Part shown: one piece after another, positions 32,470 through 41,468 of the stretch
Numbering within the stretch: position 1 is the first letter of the stretch
Layout of the letters: each line of letters starts with the position of its first letter
From: Eubacterium ramulus ATCC 29099
GTDB taxonomy: Bacteria; Bacillota; Clostridia; Lachnospirales; Lachnospiraceae
Direction of reading: 5' to 3'
DNA: 42,748 nt
NCBI RefSeq assembly: GCF_000469345.1
Contig: NZ_KI271080.1
Span: forward strand, 1 to 42,748
The notes under the pieces: generated by a model
What the model was told of the DNA's origin: nothing
The model's input: only the letters and a program-made list of their open reading frames with translations
The model's database searches: none
Made by a program: the position numbers and the translations under genes

Positions 32470-32498
32470 ATTATACGAAAATCAAATTTTACAGTCAA
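32470..32498 (-). promoter_or_regulatory. Sigma-A promoter of the yhgE/pip pair
   Basis: Minus strand TTGACT, 17-base spacer, TATAAT, about 35 bases before the first ATG. Confidence 0.82.
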
Positions 32499-32671
32499 CC
32501 ACACATCTTCCAGCTTTCGTCTAAAAAGCAACGCTTTTGGGAAATCGTGGGTTTTTGAAAGAAACTTTTCTCTTACAGCAAAAAACAGTCTGCCTTGACG
32601 AAATCACTTCTATCAAAACAAACTGTTTTTCCTGTTTACTATATAAGACACTTTTATCATTTATCCGGTTT

Positions 32672-33361
32672 TTAAAACGCACTCTCCCAGCCACGCTCAA
32701 GATCTGGCGCATCTACATTTTGTTCACGCATCATTTCACCGATGGTTCTCCAGTAATGGCCTTTGATGGCTTTACAGATTGCCTCACAATCTCCTGCCAC
32801 ACATGCATCATAAATGATCTTATGCGATGCATACTGCCGTTTTGCGATAGCTTCTTTGTCCTGCACCAGATCATATCCGGCGAAAAGATTACCGTAGTAC
32901 TGCTCTTTCCACGCTTTCTGAACCCGTGGCATACCACACATTTTTACCAGTTCTTCATGAAATTCATTATCACATTCAAATACCTGGTCAAATTCCTCTG
33001 CCGTCAGATTTTTCATACGTTTCAGAATCTCTTCCAGATGCTGCATGGACTTCTCCGGGATCTTTCCCTGTAAAAATCTGACACTGACTACCTCATAATT
33101 GGTTCTCAGCAGATATACTTCGTAGGAGTCCTGAAAAGAAAGTTCTTTCACAGAACATCCTACATTTCTCGCATACACAATGATGCCTTCATTTTCCAGC
33201 TGTCGGAGTGCCTCACGGATCGGCCCCCGGCTTGTATGAAATTCTTTCGCCAGTTCCAGCTCCACAATACGCTGTCCGGGCTTGATCTCATGGTTAAAGA
33301 TCTTACTGCGGATGGCATCCACAATACTTTCTCTTAACGTCTGATACAATAATGCACCCAT
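32672..33361 (-). CDS. GntR-family (FCD) transcriptional regulator
   Basis: DNA-binding regulator of 229 aa. The N-terminal winged helix (about 5-72) has the GntR pattern (IKPGQRIVELELAKEF, SRGPIREALRQLENEG). The C-terminal FCD ligand domain (about 80-215) keeps metal-type residues in ECDNEFHEELV and ASHKIIYDA. The ligand is not predictable from sequence. The gene starts 25 bp after the pepT stop on the same strand, so the two are likely co-transcribed. It may regulate peptide use, and the perfect palindrome at the opp promoter is a candidate site, but that link is inference. Confidence 0.92.
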   Translation of the reverse strand: MGALLYQTLRESIVDAIRSKIFNHEIKPGQRIVELELAKEFHTSRGPIREALRQLENEGIIVYARNVGCSVKELSFQDSYEVYLLRTNYEVVSVRFLQGKIPEKSMQHLEEILKRMKNLTAEEFDQVFECDNEFHEELVKMCGMPRVQKAWKEQYYGNLFAGYDLVQDKEAIAKRQYASHKIIYDACVAGDCEAICKAIKGHYWRTIGEMMREQNVDAPDLERGWESAF

Positions 33362-33386
33362 AAAATGTTCCTACTCTTTCCCACTG

Positions 33387-34610
33387 CTACATTTGGTGTG
33401 CGAACTGTGATATAATATTTTTTATAATTGCTGCAGACTTATCCATGCCTTCTGCAGTAATGTGCTCATACGCACCATGGAAGCCATAACCACCTGTTCC
33501 AAGGTTCGGACACGGAAGTCCGACAAAACTGAGACGTGCACCGTCTGTACCGCCGCGGATCGGTGCGATATCCGGCTCCACATCAGCATCTTTGCATGCC
33601 TGAACTGCAAAATCGATCAGCTGCATACAAGGCTCGATCATCTCACGCATGTTGCGGTAAGAATCTTCCAGTTTCAGTTCTACGGTTCCCTCTCCATATT
33701 TTGCATTTATTTTTGCAGTAATCTCCTGCATCAAAGCTTTACGTGCTTCGTATTTTTCTGCATCAAACTCACGGATCAGATAGCTCATGGTCGTCTCTTC
33801 CACACTTCCGTTCATTTCCATCAGGTGGAAAAATCCTTCATAACCTTCCGTGTGCTCCGGTGCTTCCTGCTCCGGCAGCATACCCTGTAACTCCATGGCA
33901 ATTTTCATGGAATTAACCATAATATCCTTTGCCTCGCCCGGATGTACATTGACACCATGAATGGCAAACTCCGCAGAAGCTGCATTAAAGTTTTCAAACT
34001 GGATTTCTCCTTCCGGACCACCGTCTACCGTATAGGCATACGGTGCACCAAATCGTTCCAGATCCATGTGGCAGGCGCCACTTCCTACTTCCTCATCGGT
34101 TGTAAAAGCAAGGCACACGTTTCCATGCGGAATATCACCTTTTAATAACTCCTCGGCAACCGTCATGATCTCAGCAATACCTGCTTTGTCGTCTGCGCCA
34201 AGTAATGTGGTTCCGTCTGTGGTGATCAATGTTTTCCCTGTCATATTTTTTAATGAAGGAAAATCTTTTACCGTCAATGTTCTGCCGGAAGTGCCCAGAA
34301 CCACATCTTTTCCGTCATAATTTTCAATAATCTGCGGATTCACATTCTCTCCACTGTAATCCGGTGCGGTATCCATATGTGCAAGGAAGCCGATGGCAGT
34401 ACAATTCTCATAACCCGGAGTCGCCGGAATATGACCGTATACATATCCGTACTCGTCCATCATGGCATCTTCAATACCCATGCCTTTCATTTCTTCCACC
34501 AGCTGCTTTGCCAGATCAAACTGACGTGCCGTAGTCGGAGAAGTGGTACTCTCCTCATCGCTCGTCGTCCAGACTTTTACATAATTTAATAATCTTTCAT
34601 AAGCTCGCAT
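33387..34610 (-). CDS. pepT: Peptidase T (tripeptide aminopeptidase, M20B)
   Basis: Cytoplasmic zinc aminopeptidase of 407 aa that removes the N-terminal residue of tripeptides. Metal and catalytic residues are visible: His78 and Asp80 in LAHMDTAPD, Asp140 in GADDKAG, Glu173/Glu174 in TTDEEVGSG, Asp196 in TVDGGPEGE and the late His in HGAYEHIT. Length and motifs match PepT throughout. RBS TAGGAGGA lies 6 bases before ATG. It sits between the opp peptide importer and the GntR-type regulator, so it probably digests peptides taken up by Opp. Confidence 0.96.
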   Translation of the reverse strand: MRAYERLLNYVKVWTTSDEESTTSPTTARQFDLAKQLVEEMKGMGIEDAMMDEYGYVYGHIPATPGYENCTAIGFLAHMDTAPDYSGENVNPQIIENYDGKDVVLGTSGRTLTVKDFPSLKNMTGKTLITTDGTTLLGADDKAGIAEIMTVAEELLKGDIPHGNVCLAFTTDEEVGSGACHMDLERFGAPYAYTVDGGPEGEIQFENFNAASAEFAIHGVNVHPGEAKDIMVNSMKIAMELQGMLPEQEAPEHTEGYEGFFHLMEMNGSVEETTMSYLIREFDAEKYEARKALMQEITAKINAKYGEGTVELKLEDSYRNMREMIEPCMQLIDFAVQACKDADVEPDIAPIRGGTDGARLSFVGLPCPNLGTGGYGFHGAYEHITAEGMDKSAAIIKNIISQFAHQM

Positions 34611-34735
34611 ACTGAATCCTCCTAAAGCAAATGCTCCTATGTATTTATATGTTTTTATAAAATTCCATTGAAAAAAACATGATCCCGTTGCTCATATGCT
34701 TTTCACTAAAATTTTACCATTCCATTTATTTCAAA

Positions 34736-34768
34736 AAAAGGAATCCTGCAAGCAGGATTCCTTTTCAT
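34736..34768 (-). terminator. Terminator of the opp operon
   Basis: AAAAGGAATCCTGC / GCAGGATTCCTTTT, a perfect 14-bp stem with a two-base loop and a T run on the minus strand, just after the oppA stop codon. Confidence 0.92.
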
Positions 34769-34776
34769 GTCATTTA

Positions 34777-36507
34777 CTACTTAGACTGTGTACAATATCC
34801 AAAGAAGAAGTATCCCAGTGGTGTGTAGTACATGCCTTCGATTCCATCACGCAGCATATATTTCTGTGTATAGAAGTACAGCGGATCAACTACGTAATCC
34901 TGACCTACTAAGATGTCCTCTGCCTGATGTAACAGTTTCATACGTGCAGCAGGATCAGATTCAGCTTTTGCCTGCTCGATCAGTTTATCGTAATCCGGGT
35001 TAGAGTACTGAGCGTCGTTATTTCCGCCGCCTGTTACCCACATATCAAGGAAGGAAACCGGATCATTGTAATCAGAAATCCATCCGTTACGTGCGATAGA
35101 GTAATCACCGTTTTTACGTGTCTGAAGGAAAGATGCCCACTCCTGGTTGTTCAGTGTAACAGTTACGCCAAGTTCCTGCTCCCACATATTCTGAAGTGCT
35201 TCAGCAACTGCTTTATGAGCATCACTTGTGTTGTACAGATATTCTACAACCGGGAATCCCTCGCCGTTCGGGTAACCAGCCTCTGCAAGGAGCTGTCTGG
35301 CTTTCTCACAGTTTGCTTCGTAAGCATCCTTAGTCGGATCATAGTAATCGCCACCTTCTTTACGGAAGTCAGATCCTTCCTCAGCATCAGAGATACCGCT
35401 TGGTACATATGCACCAGCCTCAACCTGTCCGGACTGAGTTACTTTATCAACAATGTAGTTACGGTCAACAGCCAGTGTGAATGCCTCACGTACTTTCGGA
35501 TTGTCAAACGGAGCTTTCTGTGTCTGGAAACATACATAATATGTTCCAAGGTAGTCTACGATCTTCATATCGCCGGAAGCGATCAGGTTCGGAAGTTCTG
35601 CCTGCGGAGCTTCCTGGATGTAATCAAGCTCGCCGGATTTGAAACCGGAAAGCATAGCGTTTGTATCATCCATCAGTTTGAAAGTCAGAGTATCAGGTCC
35701 AAGGTTCTCATAATCGTAATAGTTCTCATCTTTTGCCATTACGATCTGTGAGTTATGTGTCCACTCTGTCAGTTTGTATGGACCATTGGAGATGTATGTA
35801 GAAGGATCAAATGTCCACTGATCTCCATTTGCCTCGATGATGTCCTGACGTACAGGCATCATAGCCGGGAATGCACACAGCTCTTCAAAATATGGAAGAT
35901 CTGTTGTTAAAGTTACTTCAAATGTCTTGTCATCAACTGCTTTTACAGCTAACTCAGAAGGATCTTTCTCACCAGCCATAATCTCATTTGCATTTACAAC
36001 ACAATCAAGCATGTAGTTGTAATCTGCTGCTGTAGCCGGATTAACCAGACGTTTCCATGCATACTCGAAATCTTTTGCTGTAACGTCTTTTCCGTCAGAC
36101 CATTTGATGCCATCACGAAGGTGGAAAGTGTATGTTACAGTTCCATCATCATTTGCTGTTTTGTCATAGCTCTCAGCCTGACCGTAAGTAAGTTTTGCAC
36201 TATCGCATGTTCCGTCAGAACCTTCAACTTCCTCACCTGTGCTCTCCCATTTCATCAGACCTTCGAATAAATGGTTTGCCATGACAGCTCCATCCACGGA
36301 GGAGTTCAGGGCCGGATCCATTGTCATCGGCTCAGATGCGAAGTTTACAGTGAGGTTGAAATCACCGTCTTTGGAAGCTGTCTTCTCTGCTTCTGCAGAT
36401 GTGTTGTTTTTGTTGTCTTTAGATGCGCTGTTGTCGCTTCCACAGCCCGCAAGCATGGAAAAAGCGAAAGCTGCAACTAATACAACTGATACCAATCTCT
36501 TTTTCAT
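34777..36507 (-). CDS. oppA: Oligopeptide-binding lipoprotein OppA
   Basis: Extracytoplasmic lipoprotein of 576 aa that captures peptides for the Opp importer. Signal peptide with lipobox SMLAGC (Cys22), a short Ser/Lys/Asn-rich linker, then an SBP_bac_5 domain (NFASEPMTMDPALNSS, YTFHLRDGIKWSDGKDVTAK, ISNGPYKLTEWTHNSQIV, VREAFTLAVDRNYIVDK). RBS AAAGGAGAG. It is the last gene of oppBCDFA, separated from oppF by 111 bp with a small hairpin and ended by a strong terminator. Binding proteins are often made in excess over the permease, and this spacing fits that. Confidence 0.95.
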   Translation of the reverse strand: MKKRLVSVVLVAAFAFSMLAGCGSDNSASKDNKNNTSAEAEKTASKDGDFNLTVNFASEPMTMDPALNSSVDGAVMANHLFEGLMKWESTGEEVEGSDGTCDSAKLTYGQAESYDKTANDDGTVTYTFHLRDGIKWSDGKDVTAKDFEYAWKRLVNPATAADYNYMLDCVVNANEIMAGEKDPSELAVKAVDDKTFEVTLTTDLPYFEELCAFPAMMPVRQDIIEANGDQWTFDPSTYISNGPYKLTEWTHNSQIVMAKDENYYDYENLGPDTLTFKLMDDTNAMLSGFKSGELDYIQEAPQAELPNLIASGDMKIVDYLGTYYVCFQTQKAPFDNPKVREAFTLAVDRNYIVDKVTQSGQVEAGAYVPSGISDAEEGSDFRKEGGDYYDPTKDAYEANCEKARQLLAEAGYPNGEGFPVVEYLYNTSDAHKAVAEALQNMWEQELGVTVTLNNQEWASFLQTRKNGDYSIARNGWISDYNDPVSFLDMWVTGGGNNDAQYSNPDYDKLIEQAKAESDPAARMKLLHQAEDILVGQDYVVDPLYFYTQKYMLRDGIEGMYYTPLGYFFFGYCTQSK

Positions 36508-36584
36508 AGTACTCTCCTTTATAAATTTATTGATAAAACAGGACTACCCTGCATTACCCAATTTCAATTGCTCCCACCAAAAAG

Positions 36585-36598
36585 TGAGAACAGTCTCA
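36585..36598 (-). terminator. Weak hairpin between oppF and oppA
   Basis: TGAGA / TCTCA, 5 bp with a four-base loop, followed on the minus strand by CTTTTTGG. It could be a leaky attenuator or a processing site; the stem is too short for a firm call. Confidence 0.35.
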
Positions 36599-36618
36599 AA
36601 CAAGACAACGGCAGTATT

Positions 36619-37656
36619 CTACTGCTCTAACAGATGGCAGGCCACCCAGTGTCCTTTCTCATATTCCTTGAATTTCGGAACGCATTCTTTACATTTATCC
36701 ATTGCATATGGACAACGTGTATGGAAACGGCATCCGCTTGGCGGATTCATCGGAGACGGAATATCTCCCTCCAGAACGATACGCTGTCTGCTTCTGCTCA
36801 CCTCCGGATCCGGAACAGGTACTGCAGAAAGCAGTGTCTGTGTATACGGATGCAGTGGATGGCGGTTCAGCTCATAGCTCTCAGCCAGCTCTACCATAGT
36901 TCCAAGATACATTACGCCGATACGGTGTGAAATATGACGAACAACGGAAAGATCATGTGCGATGAACAGATAGGTCAGTCCCATCTCTTCCTGCATATCT
37001 TCCAGCATATTTACTACCTGTGACTGAATGGAAACATCCAGTGCGGAAATCGGCTCATCACATACGATAAACTCAGGATTTACAGCCAGTGCACGGGCAA
37101 TACCGACACGCTGCTGCTGTCCACCGGAAAACTCGTGCGGATAACGGTTTGCATGCTCTGTATTCAATCCTACTCTGCCAAGCAGCTCTTTGATACGATC
37201 CGTACGGTCCTGCTTATTCGGAAAAAGCTTATGAATATCAAGTGCCTCTCCGATAATCTCTCCGACTGTCATACGCGGATCCAGACTTGCGGAAGGATCC
37301 TGGAAAATAATCTGCATTTTCCGTCTGTATGGAAGCATATTCGCCTGTTTTGCCTTCGGGACTTTTACATGATGTAACTGTCCTTCTGCATCTCTCTGCC
37401 ACGGATCCTGTCCCTCGAAAATTGTCTCACCATCGTAAACAATTTTTCCGGAAGTCGGCTCGTGCAGCTGAAGGATCGTACGGCCCAGAGTGGTTTTACC
37501 ACATCCGGACTCTCCTACGAGGCCAAGTGTCTCACCGCGGTTGATAAAGATAGAAATATCTTCTACCGCCTGTACACCAGGTCCTTTTAATCCCTTAACC
37601 GGGAAATATTTTTTCAGGTGATCAACCTGAACGAGTACATCATTCTTCTCACTCAT
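36619..37656 (-). CDS. oppF: Oligopeptide ABC transporter ATP-binding protein OppF
   Basis: ATPase of 345 aa. Walker A GESGCGKTT, signature FSGGQQQRVGIARAL, Walker B FIVCDEPISALD and H-loop IAHDLSVV are intact. The C-terminal oligopeptide-transporter extension holds the cysteine pattern CRFHTRCPYAMDKCKE, typical of the Fe-S or structural site in Opp/Dpp ATPases. The start overlaps the oppD stop by 8 bp with GGAGGTAG upstream. It works with OppD to drive peptide import. Confidence 0.95.
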   Translation of the reverse strand: MSEKNDVLVQVDHLKKYFPVKGLKGPGVQAVEDISIFINRGETLGLVGESGCGKTTLGRTILQLHEPTSGKIVYDGETIFEGQDPWQRDAEGQLHHVKVPKAKQANMLPYRRKMQIIFQDPSASLDPRMTVGEIIGEALDIHKLFPNKQDRTDRIKELLGRVGLNTEHANRYPHEFSGGQQQRVGIARALAVNPEFIVCDEPISALDVSIQSQVVNMLEDMQEEMGLTYLFIAHDLSVVRHISHRIGVMYLGTMVELAESYELNRHPLHPYTQTLLSAVPVPDPEVSRSRQRIVLEGDIPSPMNPPSGCRFHTRCPYAMDKCKECVPKFKEYEKGHWVACHLLEQ

Positions 37657-38713
37657 GGCTGTCTACCTCCGTTTTTTCAATATTCGCTGTCTCAGTATTA
37701 CCTTTTTTTGCTTCTGCCAGACAATCCTGTACACGCAGCCAACATGCTGCATGATGGTTTTCTCCCATCTCTACATATGGCGGCATCTTCTGCAGGCAGA
37801 TCTTCATCGCATGTTCACAACGCGGTGCAAACGGACATCCTTCCGGCGGATTCAGCATATCGACCGGTGAACCCTCGATCGGGATCAGACGCTCATAGCT
37901 TTCTGCATCTACACGCGGCATAGAACGAAGCAGACCTTTTGTATAAGGATGACCCGGATTATAGAAAATATCATCCACCGGTCCCTGCTCTACCATTTTA
38001 CCTGCATACATAACGGATACTTTGTCACAGACCTCAGCAACAACACCAAGGTTATGTGTGATAAAAATAATACCCATGTGATTCTGCTTCTGAAGTTTTT
38101 TCATCAGTTCGAGAATCTGTGCCTGGATGGTTACATCCAGAGCGGTTGTCGGCTCATCGGCGATCAGAAGCTTCGGATGGCAGATCAGACCCATTGCGAT
38201 CATAACCCTCTGACGCATACCACCGGAAAGTTCATGCGGGTACTGTTTCATACGTTTTTCAACGTTGTTGATACCTACTTCTTCCAGCATTTTCATTGCG
38301 TGCTTCTCAGCATCCTCTTTGCTGACACTTTTATCATGTGCTTTCAGAGCCTCTACCAGCTGATTTCCGATCGTATATACCGGATTCAGACAAGTCATCG
38401 GGTTCTGAAAGATCATTGCTACTTCTTTTCCACGAAATGCGATCATTTCGTCTTTTGTCTTGGAGAGCATATCCTGTCCTTCAAATGTAATAGATCCGCC
38501 TACTACTTTACCAGGATTCTGAAGTAATCCGATGATAGAATATGCTTCCACACTTTTACCGGAACCGGACTCACCTACGATACCCATAACTTCGTCGTAG
38601 TTTACGTCATATGAAATTCCGTTTACTGCTTTGACTTCTCCTGCCGGAGTAAAGAAAGAGACCTGGAGATCTCTGACCTCTAACAGTTTATCTGTTTTAT
38701 TTTCCTGTTCCAT
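37649..38713 (-). CDS. oppD: Oligopeptide ABC transporter ATP-binding protein OppD
   Basis: ATPase of 354 aa. Walker [10 protein letters not shown], signature [15 protein letters not shown], Walker [13 protein letters not shown] and H-loop FITHNLGVV are intact; the C-terminal [14 protein letters not shown] motif is as expected for the family. It starts 17 bp after oppC with GGAGGAG. Residues after the cysteine motif form a short charged tail ending in EVDSHE. Confidence 0.95.
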   Translation of the reverse strand: MEQENKTDKLLEVRDLQVSFFTPAGEVKAVNGISYDVNYDEVMGIVGESGSGKSVEAYSIIGLLQNPGKVVGGSITFEGQDMLSKTKDEMIAFRGKEVAMIFQNPMTCLNPVYTIGNQLVEALKAHDKSVSKEDAEKHAMKMLEEVGINNVEKRMKQYPHELSGGMRQRVMIAMGLICHPKLLIADEPTTALDVTIQAQILELMKKLQKQNHMGIIFITHNLGVVAEVCDKVSVMYAGKMVEQGPVDDIFYNPGHPYTKGLLRSMPRVDAESYERLIPIEGSPVDMLNPPEGCPFAPRCEHAMKICLQKMPPYVEMGENHHAACWLRVQDCLAEAKKGNTETANIEKTEVDSHE

Positions 38714-38730
38714 ATCGTCTCCTCCTCTCC

Positions 38731-40077
38731 TTATTTCTTTAACTTCGGATCTAATGCGTCGCGAAGTCCGTCACCGAACAGGTTCAGAGCCAGAATCATA
38801 AGACTCAGGATGAATGCCGGGATAAATAATCTGTATGGATATGTGCTCAGACCACTCAGAGCCTCAGAACACATAGATCCCAAACTTGTCAGCGGAGCAG
38901 ATACACCTACACCGATGAAAGAAAGGAAGGATTCCAGGAAGATTGCGGATGGAATCTGCAGGAATGTGGTTGTAATAATCTGTCCAATACAGTTCGGAAG
39001 CAGATGCTTGCTAATGATACGTCCGCCTTTTGCGCCAAGGACACGGGCAGCTGTTACATATTCCTGCTGTTTTAACTGAAGGATCTGTCCACGGATGATT
39101 CGGCTCATGGTTACCCAGTATAATAAACCGAATGCGATAAACATGGAGATCAGGTTTGGTCCGAGAATCGTTACCAGATTCTGCATCGGGCCGTCACCGG
39201 AGTTCTGGAACTGCTCCAACGCCGGTTTTAAAGTTGCGGAAAGCAACAGGATGATCAGCATCTCCGGAATGGAGTAGATGATCTCAACAATACGCTGCAT
39301 TACGGTATCTACCGCGCCACCGCAGTAACCGGAAACGGATCCGTATAACGCACCGATGATCAGTACGATAATTGCCGCACATACACCAACGATGATAGAA
39401 ATTCTTGTTCCGACCATGACACGGACCATGATATCACGTCCCTGGTCATCGGTACCAAATACATGTGGGAATACTTTCTCCCCGTCTGCTTTTTTCTGAA
39501 GCTCCTGTGTGGAATAACCAAATGCTTTATGCTTGATGCCCAGGGCTTTTGCAGCCTCGGCTTCCGTCACGTGCTCCTCACTCTCTTTTGACTGAGAAAC
39601 ATTTGCTTTCGCACGAATCTTGGATTCCTCAATACGGGATAACTCTTTGCCTTTTGCGGCCGCTTCTGCTTTGGCTTTCTCGACAGCCTCATCCGGTGTC
39701 AGGTTTGCAGTCTGATTTTTCTCTTCCATGTAATCATTGATTTTCTGCTGGTCTTCCAGTGTATAATGCCACGGATGCAATGCCTCGGAACCACGCACCT
39801 GCTGTTTGTAAGTATATGGAACCAGGCTCGGTCCCACAAATCCGAAAATAACCATGGCAATGATGATTGCCAGTGCAACCATTGCCACTTTATTCTTACG
39901 AAGACGACGCCATGCATCTGCCCAGTAGGAAACACTCTTACGATCTTTGATAAAATCTGCTTTTTCCTGTGAGCTTGCCGCATCAAATGCATCCTCCGGT
40001 AATTTGCTCCACTCTAAAATATCATCAATATTCGGTTGAAGAGAGCCTGGCTTTTGAAATCTTTTCTTTCCAGACAT
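38731..40077 (-). CDS. oppC: Oligopeptide ABC transporter permease OppC with large insertion
   Basis: Inner-membrane permease of about 448 aa, whereas OppC is usually near 300. The cytoplasmic N-terminus of about 60 residues leads to TM1 (about 63-85). Then comes a charged Ala/Lys/Glu-rich stretch of about 110 residues (about 95-205) that should lie outside the cell, before the usual HVFGTDDQGRDIMVRVMVG motif and the permease core with the EAA-type loop (EYVTAARVLGAKGGRIISKH). ATG 40077 with GGGAGGAAA upstream is chosen; the longer frame overlaps oppB. Insertion aside, the family assignment is clear. Confidence 0.94.
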   Translation of the reverse strand: MSGKKRFQKPGSLQPNIDDILEWSKLPEDAFDAASSQEKADFIKDRKSVSYWADAWRRLRKNKVAMVALAIIIAMVIFGFVGPSLVPYTYKQQVRGSEALHPWHYTLEDQQKINDYMEEKNQTANLTPDEAVEKAKAEAAAKGKELSRIEESKIRAKANVSQSKESEEHVTEAEAAKALGIKHKAFGYSTQELQKKADGEKVFPHVFGTDDQGRDIMVRVMVGTRISIIVGVCAAIIVLIIGALYGSVSGYCGGAVDTVMQRIVEIIYSIPEMLIILLLSATLKPALEQFQNSGDGPMQNLVTILGPNLISMFIAFGLLYWVTMSRIIRGQILQLKQQEYVTAARVLGAKGGRIISKHLLPNCIGQIITTTFLQIPSAIFLESFLSFIGVGVSAPLTSLGSMCSEALSGLSTYPYRLFIPAFILSLMILALNLFGDGLRDALDPKLKK

Positions 40078-40079
40078 AC

Positions 40080-41021
40080 TTAGTTTCCTCCCTTCGACAG
40101 ATTGATACGCGGGTCTACCAGTTTGTAACACAGGTCTACGATCAGGTTCATGATGATGATGAAGGAAGCCAGGAAAATAGTGGTTCCCATAATCAACGGA
40201 TAATCACGGGTCTGGATAGCCTGGATAAAGTAACGGCCCAGTCCCGGAATAGAGAATACCTGCTCAACAACCATACCGCCGCACAGTGTAAATGCAATCT
40301 GCGGTCCCAGATAAGTAATAACCGGGATCAGTGCATTTCTCAGTGCATGTTTGAAAATAATCTTGCTGTTTTTCAGACCTTTTGCACGCGCAGTCTTGAT
40401 ATACTCCTGATTGATAGAATCAAGCATCGCTGTTCTGGTCTGTCTTGACAGATAACACATTGGGTAAAATCCCAGTGCCAGACATGGCAGGACATAACTC
40501 TTTGGTGTTCCGTCAAATAATGCCGGGAAAACTTTTACTCCCGGAATACCCCCACATAATGTATGCAACAGCATTGTTGCGACTACGAATCCAGGCATGG
40601 AGATACCGATTGTACAAACAACTCTAAGGAAGCTGTCTACCCATGTACCTCTTTTGTAAGCTGCCAGACATCCAAGCGGAAGTCCGACTGCAATTGCCCA
40701 TAAAAGCGCAAATACGCCGATTTTTGCAGAAACTGGGAACATATCTTTGATGATGTCTAAAACTGCACGGTTTTTCTGCATTTTGATTGATGTACCGAAA
40801 TCTCCGTGAAGAAGATTTCCGAGATATTTGCCCAACTGAACAATCAGGGGCTGGTCAAGTCCATATTTAGCATTTAAAGCGTCGATAGTGGCCTGTGTCG
40901 GAGTTTTCTCAGATAACCACGGATTTCCCGGGATTGCGTTCATCAAGAAAAACGTAACACATGCAACTACCAGCACCGTGACAATCGCCATTAAGACTCT
41001 TCGTGCTGTGTACTTTGCCAT
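40080..41021 (-). CDS. oppB: Oligopeptide ABC transporter permease OppB
   Basis: Inner-membrane permease of 313 aa with six TM helices. It has the usual N-terminus (YTARRVLMAIVTVLVVACVTF), the GLDQPLIVQLGKYLGNLLHGD motif and the EAA loop (EYIKTARAKGLKNSKIIFKH). It is first in the opp operon, followed two bases later by oppC. RBS AAAGGTG precedes the ATG, and a clear sigma-A promoter lies about 100 bp upstream. Confidence 0.95.
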   Translation of the reverse strand: MAKYTARRVLMAIVTVLVVACVTFFLMNAIPGNPWLSEKTPTQATIDALNAKYGLDQPLIVQLGKYLGNLLHGDFGTSIKMQKNRAVLDIIKDMFPVSAKIGVFALLWAIAVGLPLGCLAAYKRGTWVDSFLRVVCTIGISMPGFVVATMLLHTLCGGIPGVKVFPALFDGTPKSYVLPCLALGFYPMCYLSRQTRTAMLDSINQEYIKTARAKGLKNSKIIFKHALRNALIPVITYLGPQIAFTLCGGMVVEQVFSIPGLGRYFIQAIQTRDYPLIMGTTIFLASFIIIMNLIVDLCYKLVDPRINLSKGGN

Positions 41022-41065
41022 TTTTTACACCTTTCCTCTCTCATTCTCATACGTCACTTTGTCGC

Positions 41066-41085
41066 CAATTCTGTACAATTCTGTA
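41066..41085. repeat. Tandem 10-bp direct repeat in the opp leader
   Basis: CAATTCTGTA occurs twice head to tail, one helical turn apart, 45 to 65 bases before the oppB start codon. It could be a protein-binding site or an RNA feature of the leader. Confidence 0.6.
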
Positions 41086-41102
41086 ACACTTTACTATTGT
41101 AA

Positions 41103-41114
41103 ATTGTCGACAAT
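41103..41114. promoter_or_regulatory. Perfect 12-bp palindrome at the opp start site
   Basis: ATTGTCGACAAT is fully self-complementary and begins at the predicted transcription start of oppBCDFA. Its form resembles operators of GntR/FCD regulators. Confidence 0.6.
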
Positions 41115-41121
41115 ATTGTTT

Positions 41122-41150
41122 ATTATACCTGTTTTTTACATAATGGTCAA
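41122..41150 (-). promoter_or_regulatory. Sigma-A promoter of oppBCDFA
   Basis: Minus strand TTGACC, 17-base spacer, TATAAT, about 100 bases before the oppB ATG. Confidence 0.85.
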
Positions 41151-41461
41151 CCAAAACAGCTAATTTTTGTATTTATTTTTCGGACAGCTGTTTTCGATGT
41201 GCGTACACTTCTCCTCTTTTTGTCCTTATCTTACAGAATTATATTCAGAATAAGGTAAAAACACGCAAAAGTCCGTAGTGAAAAATACGGTTTTTTGTAT
41301 AATTTTACTTTTCTGAAATGGAGGGCTGGCGGAGGACATGCACACGGACACGGACATTTTTCTGCATCCGCATTTCATTTACTCCAAACGGTGCCACAGC
41401 TGACGCTGCCCTATTTTTGTACTGGAATATTTTTCTGTTTCGTTATAGAATAACAGAGTAA
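41151..41461. other. Intergenic stretch between the opp promoter and the folded element
   Basis: No gene is recognised. A small CCGTA/TACGG hairpin with a plus-strand T run lies near 41273-41298 and is at best a weak terminator. A tiny frame of 21 codons starts at ATG 41338 behind GGAGGA, but nothing supports it as a gene. Confidence 0.45.
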
Positions 41462-41468
41462 AATGATG

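Noticed and set aside
32537-33073. Plus-strand open frame of 178 codons opposite the GntR gene
   Set aside because: It overlaps a clear GntR/FCD gene and the composition is that of antisense translation.
41338-41403. Tiny frame of 21 codons with GGAGGA just before the ATG
   Set aside because: Spacing of two bases is too short, the codons show no recognisable protein, and there is no terminator or promoter tied to it.
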